Assembly (NCBI GenBank): GCA_003161575.1
Contig: PMOE01000093.1
Coordinates: 1 to 45,605, forward strand
DNA: 45,605 nt
DNA from: Acidimicrobiaceae bacterium
GTDB lineage: Bacteria; Actinomycetota; Acidimicrobiia; Acidimicrobiales; RAAP-2
Direction of reading: 5' to 3'
Under the pieces are notes generated by a model. That model was not told the origin of the DNA and made no database searches. It was given only the letters and a program-made list of their open reading frames with translations. The translations under genes and the position numbers were made by a program. This document shows, in pieces, positions 32,763 through 40,285 of the stretch; the first letter of the stretch is position 1; every line of letters begins with the position of its first letter.

Positions 32763-33638
32763 CTACTCCAGGCCTAGTACCCGCAGCGCGTTGTCCCGAA
32801 GGAACTTGGGCCACGCATGGTCCTTGAACCCGACGTTGGGCATCTCGGTCATGATCCGCTCGAGAGAGAGCCCCATCGGGAAATAGCCGGCGTAGATTAT
32901 TTTGTCTGAGCCGCGGGAGTTGGCGAAATCAATGATGTCTTTTGGGTAGTACTTCGGGGCGAAGGCACTCGTCGAGTAGTAGAGGTTCGGCCACTTGAGC
33001 ATCAGCTTGACGATAAGTTCAGTCCAAGGTTCACACCCGTGGCGGGTGACGAATACCAATTCGGGGAAGTCGAACATCACTTCATCGATCAGCTCTACGC
33101 GTTGGGGAGCGAGTCGAAGCCGCGGACCGGGGACTCCGGCACAGCAGAACACGGCAATCCCGAGCTCGGCGCACTTGGCATAGATGGGGTACATCAGCTT
33201 GTCGTTGATGGCCACTTGGGGGAAGGTTCCAGAAGGGAACACGCCCACCGCCCGGACTCCATAGAGTTCGAACATCTCTTGGATGCGGCGAATTCCGTCC
33301 ATTCCCGTGTTGGGGTCGGCGCTGATCGACGGAATGAACCGGTCGGGGTGTGCCTTTACTGCCTTGACACCGTCGCTGTCGGCATCACCGAGTCCAACGA
33401 GGCCTTTCTCGATCCCCCAATGATCCATCTCGGCCAAGGTCAGCGCGATCGGATCCTCCACCTCGCGTAAGTGCTTTTCGGGTACGTCCTTGAACATGTA
33501 CTCGGCCGGGAACTCGAACTCCTCCTTGGACTCGCGGTCCCTGGTTTGCTGGGTTATGAATCGGTAGGTGCCCTTCATGTCGGGGTTCGGGAATCCGATC
33601 ATGGTGTCGATGATCCCTATGTTCCTCGGCATATCCAT
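32763..33638 (-). CDS. Amidohydrolase-fold protein lacking metal ligands (probable pseudo-enzyme)
   Basis: A 291-aa TIM-barrel protein of the amidohydrolase_2 family, about 110 residues shorter than its neighbours. The strand-1 motif is IIDTMIGF with no His, the position of the second His strand reads VFCCAGVPG, and the final metal Asp motif is YAGYFPMG. Only a His in VTRHGCEPW is retained. It is unlikely to hold the usual metal. It may be a regulatory or structural partner of the complete amidohydrolase directly downstream (61-bp gap). ATG at 33638 (MDMPRN) with GGAAGGGACC upstream; an ATG two codons later is possible. Confidence 0.88.
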   Translation of the reverse strand: MDMPRNIGIIDTMIGFPNPDMKGTYRFITQQTRDRESKEEFEFPAEYMFKDVPEKHLREVEDPIALTLAEMDHWGIEKGLVGLGDADSDGVKAVKAHPDRFIPSISADPNTGMDGIRRIQEMFELYGVRAVGVFPSGTFPQVAINDKLMYPIYAKCAELGIAVFCCAGVPGPRLRLAPQRVELIDEVMFDFPELVFVTRHGCEPWTELIVKLMLKWPNLYYSTSAFAPKYYPKDIIDFANSRGSDKIIYAGYFPMGLSLERIMTEMPNVGFKDHAWPKFLRDNALRVLGLE

Positions 33639-33714
33639 GTGCGTGCGGTCCCTTCCTGGCGGCCGGGCCGAATCAGTTGTTTTGCGTCGTGCCTACGTCC
33701 GCCGCTTTACTGAT

Positions 33715-33727
33715 ATTAGAATCTAAT
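33715..33727. promoter_or_regulatory. Perfect 13-bp palindrome ATTAGA-A-TCTAAT
   Basis: A 6-1-6 inverted repeat in the 198-bp gap between the pseudo-amidohydrolase operon (start 33638) and a TetR gene (start 33837). Its location next to a TetR gene makes it the best candidate operator of that regulator. Confidence 0.55.
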
Positions 33728-33836
33728 TCCGGTTTGTCAAACGAACCGGCGCCGGGGCCGCGATCGCCGGGGTGACCGGCGGGAACCGATGCAGGAGTGA
33801 CGGAATCCATCGTCACGGAGGGGGTGCGACGCCGTC

Positions 33837-34460
33837 ATGAGGACCACAGCGCTCAACACCGGGCAGCTAGAACCGCCGCGTCTGAACGCCAATCAGACAG
33901 CCCGCCGGCAGCGGATTGTCGACGCGGCCTTGGCGTTGCTCGAAGACAGCGAGTACGAGCGCATTCAGGTGAGAGACGTAGCTGAGCGGGCATCTGTGGC
34001 ACTCGGGACGCTCTACCGTTACTTCTCGTCCAAGGAGCACCTGTTCGGGGAAGTTCTGGTGCAATGGGCCGGCACGCTGAGCACCAGCCTCACCCGACGG
34101 CCGCTTGTCGGTACCCATCCGGCGGCCCGCCTGGAGGGCGCACTGCACCGGTCCGTCCGGGCCTTCGAGCGCCGACCTCAGCTTGCCAAGTTGGTCACCC
34201 GCCTCGAGGCATCTGACGACCCATTCGCAATCGACGTGCTGAACCGGCTGGACGCCACTACCAAGGATGTCTATTTGGAACTGCTCGGAGACCTCGATCC
34301 CGAGATCGCCACGCGCATGGTGCGGGTGCTCGACGCCGTGCTCGACAGCTCCTTGCGTGCCTGGTCAGCCGGAAGGCTGCCGATTCGGGACGTGTACCGG
34401 TCGCTCAGCGACGCGGTGGCGCTGTTGTTTCAAAGCGATGGGGGGTCCGACAGACTTTGA
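33837..34460 (+). CDS. TetR-family regulator, KstR-like
   Basis: A 207-aa TetR protein. The helix-turn-helix is RRQRIVDAALALLEDSEY then VRDVAERASVALGTLYRYFSS. The C-terminal domain, with RVLDAVLDSSLRAWSAG and a final helix DAVALL, recalls the mycobacterial cholesterol regulator KstR, which answers to a CoA thioester; this is a resemblance from memory and not a proven orthology. ATG at 33837, with GAGGGGG 11 bases upstream. Divergent from the amidohydrolase/MaoC operon, with a perfect palindrome between; it likely represses that operon and itself. Confidence 0.91.
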   Translation: MRTTALNTGQLEPPRLNANQTARRQRIVDAALALLEDSEYERIQVRDVAERASVALGTLYRYFSSKEHLFGEVLVQWAGTLSTSLTRRPLVGTHPAARLEGALHRSVRAFERRPQLAKLVTRLEASDDPFAIDVLNRLDATTKDVYLELLGDLDPEIATRMVRVLDAVLDSSLRAWSAGRLPIRDVYRSLSDAVALLFQSDGGSDRL

Positions 34461-34931
34461 GAGTGGGACGGTCTCCATCTGCTCGCCAATGTGGCGCCTC
34501 GATAGTCCGCAGACGACGAAGGCGCCAACGCGTGCACAGACCGTGCTGCCGAGGTGCCGATTGGTGCAACGCACCTCCGCCGGTTCGGCGACGAGCAGAG
34601 AGCAGGCGCGGACACCCGCTTGTCGCCATCTTCGATTCGGCGCCGCGCTCGACAGGCCGGTCGCTCACGCGTGTTCGGACGCGGGATATGTAGCCGGCGG
34701 CTCCTTGAAGACCTCGGGCATTGGGTCGAGCTAGTCACCATCGATACTTCGAACGACCCGCCACGGTTCGCCCTGGTCGACGGACAAATTCGCACGGATG
34801 TGATCCCGGGATCTACGGGGCGGACAAAGCATTGATCGAATATAATATTCGACTGGCGGCCGCAATTGCCGTCGATGCTGCGAACGCATCGCCGGCCTGA
34901 GATACCCGAGCAAGCCGAGGGGGAGTGAAGC
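34461..34931. other. 471-bp gap upstream of the binding-protein gene
   Basis: No convincing gene. Short frames such as 34554-34835 (+) are Arg-rich with no recognisable product, and the long antisense frame 34430-35170 runs into the binding-protein gene. The notable element is the 17-bp palindrome at 34836-34852. Confidence 0.5.
34836..34852. promoter_or_regulatory. Perfect 17-bp palindrome TCGAATAT-A-ATATTCGA
   Basis: The longest perfect dyad of the set (8-1-8), 80 bases upstream of the exported substrate-binding protein. It contains TATAAT, a consensus -10 hexamer (34841-34846). It may be promoter and operator together. Confidence 0.6.
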
Positions 34932-36218
34932 GTGCGACGGAACAGCATCGCCGGGATACTGCTCGTAGCAATAGTGGTGTTGACGACCTCACCATCAATT
35001 TCCGGAGCGTCAACCATGGCGGCTGTCGATAGTTCCCCGGGGGTCACATCGACGCAGATCACTACCGGTGCCGTCAGTACTTTGACGGGTCCTTTGGCGA
35101 CCGATTTGAACGGGATAGTGCCGGGAGTCAGGGCGTACTTCGACATGGTGAACGCACAGGGTGGTGTCAACGGGCGGACGTTGGACCTCGCCTACAGCCT
35201 GGACGACGGAGGCAACCCCAGCCAATTCATCACTCTGGTGCGGAGCCTCGTGGACCAGGATCACGTCTTCGCGGTGACCGGCGTGGGGACCGACTTCTTC
35301 TCGTCTGGCTATCTGACAGAGACGGGCACCCCCACCTATGGGTTCAATACGACCGGCGGTTGGGCGGGCCCGCCGAATTTCTTTGGGTCCGATGGGTCGG
35401 TGCAGTGCTACACCTGCCTCGTGCCGGACATCTCGTACCTTGCGAAGCAAGCGAAGGCCAAGTCGGTCGCCTTGCTCGCCTACAACGTGAGCGCCTCGTC
35501 TGATCTTTGCGCCACCGCGGCACGGCTGCTCAAATCGGCCGGATTGACGGTCAGCTATGTGGACTTGAATGTCCCTATTGACGGGAACGTGACCCCTGAC
35601 GTCCAACGGATCAAGAACGCCGGGAGCGACCTCGTTGTCAGCTGCATGGACGTCACCGGCAACATCTCGATGGCCCGAGGGATCCAGCAATACGGGGTAA
35701 AGGCCACCCAGCTGTGGTTCAACGGGTACGACCAGAGCGTCGTCGACAGTTACTCAAACCTCATTCAGGGTGTGTACTTCTTCATTCCGAACGTGCCTCT
35801 GACCGCTCCGACCAAGTACTACCCCGGCCTGGCGTTGTACCTGAGCGCCATGCGCAAGTACGAGCCCCAGTATGTCGAATCAGCCCTTGCCATTCAGGGA
35901 TGGGAATCGGCGGCGCTCTTCGTTGCCGGGGTGAGGGCAGCTGGTGATGACCTCACCCAGCAGCGTGTGGTCCAACTCACCAATCAGATGACCGGCTACG
36001 CCGATGGCGTCACAGCTCCGGTGAACTGGAAGGAGGGTCATGAGACGACCTTCCACCCACCGTCGAACTACCCCGTCTGTGCCGCCTTCACAAGGGTCGA
36101 ACGAACCACGCTGAAGTCGGTCTTCGGAAAGGGGCATCAGGTCTTCGTCTGCTTGGGCGCGGGGGCTGTGAAGGATCCCGTGCCATTGGTTGCCCCAGAT
36201 GGGACTCCTGGGACGTAG
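34932..36218 (+). CDS. Exported ABC-type substrate-binding protein (Leu/Ile/Val type)
   Basis: A 428-aa secreted periplasmic-type binding protein. The N-terminus is a signal peptide (MRRN, then hydrophobic IAGILLVAIVVL, cleavage probably near SGAS-TMA at about 24-28); no lipobox cysteine is apparent. The mature part starts TQITTGAVSTLTGPLA and contains FDMVNAQGGVNGR, the classical LivJ-like first motif, with a second lobe from about 170. Four or more Cys suggest disulfides. No permease or ATPase genes lie in the window, so it is orphan here. GTG at 34932 follows GGGGGAGTGAAGC. Confidence 0.93.
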   Translation: MRRNSIAGILLVAIVVLTTSPSISGASTMAAVDSSPGVTSTQITTGAVSTLTGPLATDLNGIVPGVRAYFDMVNAQGGVNGRTLDLAYSLDDGGNPSQFITLVRSLVDQDHVFAVTGVGTDFFSSGYLTETGTPTYGFNTTGGWAGPPNFFGSDGSVQCYTCLVPDISYLAKQAKAKSVALLAYNVSASSDLCATAARLLKSAGLTVSYVDLNVPIDGNVTPDVQRIKNAGSDLVVSCMDVTGNISMARGIQQYGVKATQLWFNGYDQSVVDSYSNLIQGVYFFIPNVPLTAPTKYYPGLALYLSAMRKYEPQYVESALAIQGWESAALFVAGVRAAGDDLTQQRVVQLTNQMTGYADGVTAPVNWKEGHETTFHPPSNYPVCAAFTRVERTTLKSVFGKGHQVFVCLGAGAVKDPVPLVAPDGTPGT

Positions 36219-36245
36219 GGAACGCTCCGAGACCGGAGCATTCCC
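36218..36245 (+). terminator. Stem-loop after the substrate-binding protein
   Basis: GGGAACGCTCC, a 6-base loop, then GGAGCATTCCC: an 11-bp stem with a single mismatch, starting at the last base of the stop codon. No following T-run is present. Confidence 0.5.
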
Positions 36246-36269
36246 GACTTGCAGTGCCTGCGAGAGCGA

Positions 36270-36289
36270 GGTGGAAACAGATTTCCACC
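36270..36289. terminator. Second stem-loop in the convergent gap
   Basis: GGTGGAAA, loop CAGA, TTTCCACC: a perfect 8-bp hairpin. Together with the hairpin at 36218 it separates the binding-protein gene (+) from the amidohydrolase_3 gene (-, ends at 36401), so it can act in either direction. Confidence 0.5.
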
Positions 36290-36400
36290 GACGAAGAGTT
36301 CCAGGGTTCCGGCGGGTGTGCTTGAGCGGCATCACTCGAACCCCGGGTGGCGCAAGTGGGTCATCGAAAATCGGGTAAAGGGCATTCCTGATGTACCCGC

Positions 36401-37807
36401 TCATCGATTGTCGGCGACGACCACTCCCCCGATCAGGCACAACGCCACGTTGTTTGCTGACAGGTCTCGCAGTGCGTCGGCCAACGGGATGAAGAGCACG
36501 CACAGGTCTGCAGGCTGACCGGGTGCGATGCGTCGAGGCGTCCCGGGATGCGTACTCGACCCCAAGAACATCGACAGCGCGGTCCGGGGCTCCACCCGTT
36601 CGCCCGGACCCAGTCGCTTGCCCGACGCCGTGGTCCGCTCGGTGCACGCCTGCATTACACGCCACGGATCAGCAGGTCCGAAGGGTGCATCGGTGCCGCC
36701 GGCCACGCCAATCCCCGCGGCGTGGAGGGTCCCACACCGGTAGAGGACCGGGAGGTCGTCCGGGTTCACCTCACGGAGGTAGGCGTCTCCACGCTCGTAG
36801 ACGAACCCCGGATTTGTGACCACCGTCACTCCGAGCTCCACCAGCGGCGCTAGCAAGTCATCGGGGATGACGGCCCCGTGTTCGATCCGGTCCCTCCCGC
36901 ACGAACCCGCTTCGGCCAGTGCGGCCACCGTCAGCACTGTCTGCACTCGGGTGACACAGTGGATCGCCGCCGGTCGACCGGCATCGTGGGCAGTGACTAT
37001 TGCTTCGCAAAGTGCGCTGAAACTGGGCAGCCGGTCGTCATCTAGAAGGATCTTCATGGGGCCAAGCGTGATCGTCGCAGGGGCTCGGATCGGCGCTCCC
37101 GGCGCGCTCATCACCGTAACCCGTTGCCTGATGTCACCGGCGCTTTGCGCTGCCACCAGGAGATCCAGCTGGCGGGGGTCGGACAGTGGTGTGGCATCGG
37201 TGAATCCGGTTACGCCGGCCCGGGCTGCTTCGGCGCCCACCGCAGCCAGCGACGGGCAGGAAGGTCCGAGTTCGTCGGCCAGCCAGCGGTCCATACGGGT
37301 CAATCGACCCGTCGGTTGACCCATGGCGTCACGCTCCACCCGGCCTTGGTCGGTGGGGATGGCGCCGAGCTTGTGGAGAGCAGCCGAGTTGAGCGTCCAT
37401 TGGGCGCCGCTCCGGTCCTGGATTCGGATGGGTCGGTGTGGCACCAATTTGTCCAGCAGTCGGCGGTCCAGGGGTCCTGCCACACTTTCGTGATACGCCA
37501 CGCCGCGGATCCAGGCCCCGGCCGGAAGTGCCTGATCCGCTCGGGCTAGCGCCGTCGCGAACGCTGATTGATTTACCACTTCAGGCGGACCCACGCGAAC
37601 CGACTCGTGCGCAGCACCCGCGGCATACAGGTGCAGGTGATGATCGTGCAGACCGGGAATGACTGCCCCGCCGGCGGCGTCGAACACGTTGTCCGCGGCG
37701 TCCACCTGCAGGTCGGGTCCGACGGCCACGATTCGGCCCCCGGAGATGCGCAACCGGAACGGTCGGGACTCCCCCAGATCCGCCCCCGTCACCACGAGGT
37801 CGGTCAC
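36401..37807 (-). CDS. Amidohydrolase_3/YtcJ-like metal-dependent hydrolase
   Basis: A 468-aa protein with the composite-domain layout of cyclic amidases and imidazolonepropionase-like enzymes: a small N-terminal beta-sandwich (VVTGADLG, RISGGRIVAVG), then the barrel beginning PGLHDHHLHL with H57-x-H59. Other ligand-type motifs are AIHCVTR, DRIEHGAV and GGTDAPFG. It closes with the sandwich strand ADLCVLFIPL. Substrate is probably an amide, lactam, or similar carbonyl compound. GTG at 37807 overlaps the TAG of the upstream CoA-transferase gene by one base; the longer frame to 37927 is Arg-rich and rejected. Confidence 0.9.
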   Translation of the reverse strand: MTDLVVTGADLGESRPFRLRISGGRIVAVGPDLQVDAADNVFDAAGGAVIPGLHDHHLHLYAAGAAHESVRVGPPEVVNQSAFATALARADQALPAGAWIRGVAYHESVAGPLDRRLLDKLVPHRPIRIQDRSGAQWTLNSAALHKLGAIPTDQGRVERDAMGQPTGRLTRMDRWLADELGPSCPSLAAVGAEAARAGVTGFTDATPLSDPRQLDLLVAAQSAGDIRQRVTVMSAPGAPIRAPATITLGPMKILLDDDRLPSFSALCEAIVTAHDAGRPAAIHCVTRVQTVLTVAALAEAGSCGRDRIEHGAVIPDDLLAPLVELGVTVVTNPGFVYERGDAYLREVNPDDLPVLYRCGTLHAAGIGVAGGTDAPFGPADPWRVMQACTERTTASGKRLGPGERVEPRTALSMFLGSSTHPGTPRRIAPGQPADLCVLFIPLADALRDLSANNVALCLIGGVVVADNR

Positions 37808-39129
37808 TACGTCGGGACCCTGACCGGAGGCACGACGAGCTGTCGTTCTCCGGCGTGACAGGCATACCACCCTCCGGCAGCGTCCCTTTCCACGCCATGG
37901 GGGGCCGGGCATGCTGGTCCCCTGCACACGAACGCGCAGGCCCCACTCATCGAGACATCGATGAGCAGACCGCCTCCGACGGCGATGGAGAAAAGGCTCC
38001 CGATCGCCGCGAACAGCCCACTTAACGGATCTGCGACCGCATCGGCGCAGAAGACGGGCCGACTGCCGGACCAGCCCACGAGCCCGCCGGACACCGCGGC
38101 ATCATCGCCGAAGGCGACATAGTTGGCGCGTGCGCCGCTTCGCCCGTAGCCGGTAATGCTCACCCATGTGCGACCGGGCCTCTCGCTGAGGAACTTCTCG
38201 GGGGACAGCCCGAGCTGGGCCAGGGCCCGTGGACGGGAACTCTCCACCACGACGTCAGCCGCCTCGACCAGTTGACGGACCCTTCGCACTCCTTCGTCGG
38301 TCGAGAATGAGGACTGAACGATCCGGTGCCCGGTGTGAAGCATTCTGAACATGCGCGGATCACCCACTCGAGCCGCATCAGGGCGCGAGGGATCCTCCAC
38401 CTTGATGACACTGGCGCCCGTAGCTCCCAGAACGCGTGCGCACAGAGGACCAGCCCACAGGGCGGAGAAATCGATGACAACGAGGGGCTTTCCTCTCTGA
38501 TGTTGCGCTGCCGAACCTAGCGGCACCATTCGGAACGGGGCGGCCCCCGAGCTCTTGTCTGGCGCTGCCAGCTGGGCGGCCGCGATCCCCACCAATTGGG
38601 CCTGCTCCACCAAAGTCGGGGCAGAGAGTCTGCGGGCCGCACGCCGCACCGCTTCCCACGGATCATCCCCGGCCCGACTGCCCACCGCCGCAGGCAGGAG
38701 GTCGAGGTCGGTCCGCCGGGGCAGGCTCACCGCTAGCCAGGCAACATCGCCTGGGACGAGACGACATGATCCGTTCGCCGACGTCGAGCCCTGTCGTCGG
38801 AACCCTCGGTACCCGGCGCGCTGGGAGACCACCTGGTGGGCGTCGACGTTGACGGGGTTTCCTATTCGTTCGGCGAGGAGCGAGATGCCAGCGCACATCG
38901 CCCGCACGTGCGCCATGACCGGAGCTTCCGGAGCGATAGGAGGTCCGTCGGCATCGCCGGTGAGCCACATTGCCCCGGAGGCCGCGAAATCAAGCACGGG
39001 ACAAGAGGGGCAATCGGGTACCCTTTGCAAGAAGTCCTCGAGAGCAAGCCCGGACCCGGGAACGAGTCCATGTATCCGAGCGGCGGCAGTGGTGCGGACA
39101 TCGTCATGCGACCCAACGGGACGCGTCAT
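37807..39129 (-). CDS. Atypical family III CoA-transferase-like protein, half-domains in reversed order
   Basis: A 440-aa protein. The region with the normal N-terminal CaiB features (VVIDFSALWAGPLCARVLG, GASVIKVEDPSRPDA, ESSRPRALAQLGL, SITGYGRSG) starts only at about residue 216. Residues 45-190 instead resemble the C-terminal part of such enzymes (DVAWLAVSLPR, WEAVRRAAR, QLVGIAAAQL). At the catalytic Asp position it reads IDVSMSG (Gly396), so it probably has no classical CoA-transferase activity. A known actinobacterial variant subfamily or a permuted/fused relic are both possible. ATG at 39129; the divergent crotonase starts only about 30 bases away. One-base overlap with the amidohydrolase_3 gene. 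Confidence 0.85.
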   Translation of the reverse strand: MTRPVGSHDDVRTTAAARIHGLVPGSGLALEDFLQRVPDCPSCPVLDFAASGAMWLTGDADGPPIAPEAPVMAHVRAMCAGISLLAERIGNPVNVDAHQVVSQRAGYRGFRRQGSTSANGSCRLVPGDVAWLAVSLPRRTDLDLLPAAVGSRAGDDPWEAVRRAARRLSAPTLVEQAQLVGIAAAQLAAPDKSSGAAPFRMVPLGSAAQHQRGKPLVVIDFSALWAGPLCARVLGATGASVIKVEDPSRPDAARVGDPRMFRMLHTGHRIVQSSFSTDEGVRRVRQLVEAADVVVESSRPRALAQLGLSPEKFLSERPGRTWVSITGYGRSGARANYVAFGDDAAVSGGLVGWSGSRPVFCADAVADPLSGLFAAIGSLFSIAVGGGLLIDVSMSGACAFVCRGPACPAPHGVERDAAGGWYACHAGERQLVVPPVRVPT

Positions 39130-39158
39130 TCGAACAGATTACAGATTACGGTGTGCTC

Positions 39159-40205
39159 GTGACTGAGCATCGCGACCCGGCGATGGTCATGAGCCCTCAC
39201 GATGCGCTCGAATTCGCAGCCGGCGGGTTCGGGGGAGAGGGCGCCAATTCACCGAGCGACCTGCCGGTCTTGGTTGTGAGTCTTCGCAGAGGCGAGGCGC
39301 TGACTTCCCTCGGCCGGCGCTGCCGCGACCTACCTTGCGTGCTTGTAGGAGTGGCCGATGACGATGATCTCGAGGAACCCGAGGGCTTCGACGTTCTGAT
39401 GTCGTCGGCGCCCATGCCGCCCGCCCCCTGGGTCGGCAGCGACGACCTTGTGGCCGACACGATTGACCTGGTGGCGGGCATACGAGCGTCGCCACAGGCT
39501 GCGGTGGCGCTCGTCGAGCTCTTGCGGATGAGCGAGTCGATGAAAGTGCGAGACGCCGTTGTCGCCGAGTCGTTCGTGTACTCCATGCTCCAGTCTGGTG
39601 AAGGCTTCCGCAACTGGCTTGCGGGGCAGCCCAGCGCCCCTCTGGGCCCGTCAGAGGGTCCGCCGGTCATCGTGGAGAGGATCGGCGATCATCTCGAGGT
39701 CCAACTGCATCGCCCCCACGTGCACAATGCCCTGAATGCCGCCATGCGGGACGCCCTCATCGAGGCCTTTGATGTCGCGGTGGCGGACGAATCCGTCCGT
39801 AGCGTGCGGCTCTCAGGCGACGGGCCTTCGTTCTGCAGTGGTGGGGATCTCACCGAATTCGGATCGTTTCCCGACCCAGTGACGGCCCATGCGGTTCGCA
39901 CAACCCGCTCGGTCGGCTACCTCATCTCGTTGTGTGCTGATCGTGTGGCCGTCGACGTGCACGGGGCCTGCATTGGTGCCGGGATCGAGATCCCGGCCTT
40001 TGCCCGTTGGATCACGGCGACTCCCGACTCCTACTTCGTCCTGCCTGAGCTTTCCTTGGGCCTCATACCGGGCGCTGGTGGCACGGCGAGCATCGTCCGT
40101 CGGATCGGCCGGCACCGCACGGCCTACATGGCCCTCCGCCAAGGTGTGATCACGGCTCCAACCGCACTGGCCTGGGGACTCGTCAACGAAATCAGTGGCG
40201 CATGA
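39159..40205 (+). CDS. Enoyl-CoA hydratase-like protein with C-terminal crotonase core
   Basis: A 348-aa protein. A crotonase core occupies residues 170-348: SGDGPSFCSGGDL, then IGAGIEIPAF with Glu277 and LPELSLG with Glu297. These correspond to the two hydratase glutamates, so this is the only crotonase in the window with both. The core stops right after ALAWGLVNEI, where a normal crotonase would add C-terminal helices. The N-terminal 150 residues include ASPQAAVALVELLR and GEGFRNWLAGQ, which look like those missing helices. Start is uncertain: GTG at 39159, GTG at 39153, or ATG at 39183; none has a good ribosome site. Confidence 0.85.
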   Translation: MTEHRDPAMVMSPHDALEFAAGGFGGEGANSPSDLPVLVVSLRRGEALTSLGRRCRDLPCVLVGVADDDDLEEPEGFDVLMSSAPMPPAPWVGSDDLVADTIDLVAGIRASPQAAVALVELLRMSESMKVRDAVVAESFVYSMLQSGEGFRNWLAGQPSAPLGPSEGPPVIVERIGDHLEVQLHRPHVHNALNAAMRDALIEAFDVAVADESVRSVRLSGDGPSFCSGGDLTEFGSFPDPVTAHAVRTTRSVGYLISLCADRVAVDVHGACIGAGIEIPAFARWITATPDSYFVLPELSLGLIPGAGGTASIVRRIGRHRTAYMALRQGVITAPTALAWGLVNEISGA

Positions 40206-40285
40206 CGGCGCCGAAGACTGCGCCAGCCACCCGTGGCCGTCGCTCATCGGCGGACTCTGACCGATCGTTGGACCAATGGAACGAA

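Noticed and set aside
34554..34835. 93-codon + strand frame in the gap after the KstR-like TetR gene
   Set aside because: Arg-rich, no ribosome site and no recognisable fold; left as non-coding, though a decayed gene cannot be excluded.
34430..35170. 246-codon frame on - strand over the gap before the substrate-binding gene
   Set aside because: Ser/Arg/Thr-rich and antisense to the signal peptide region of a clear binding protein; no ribosome site.
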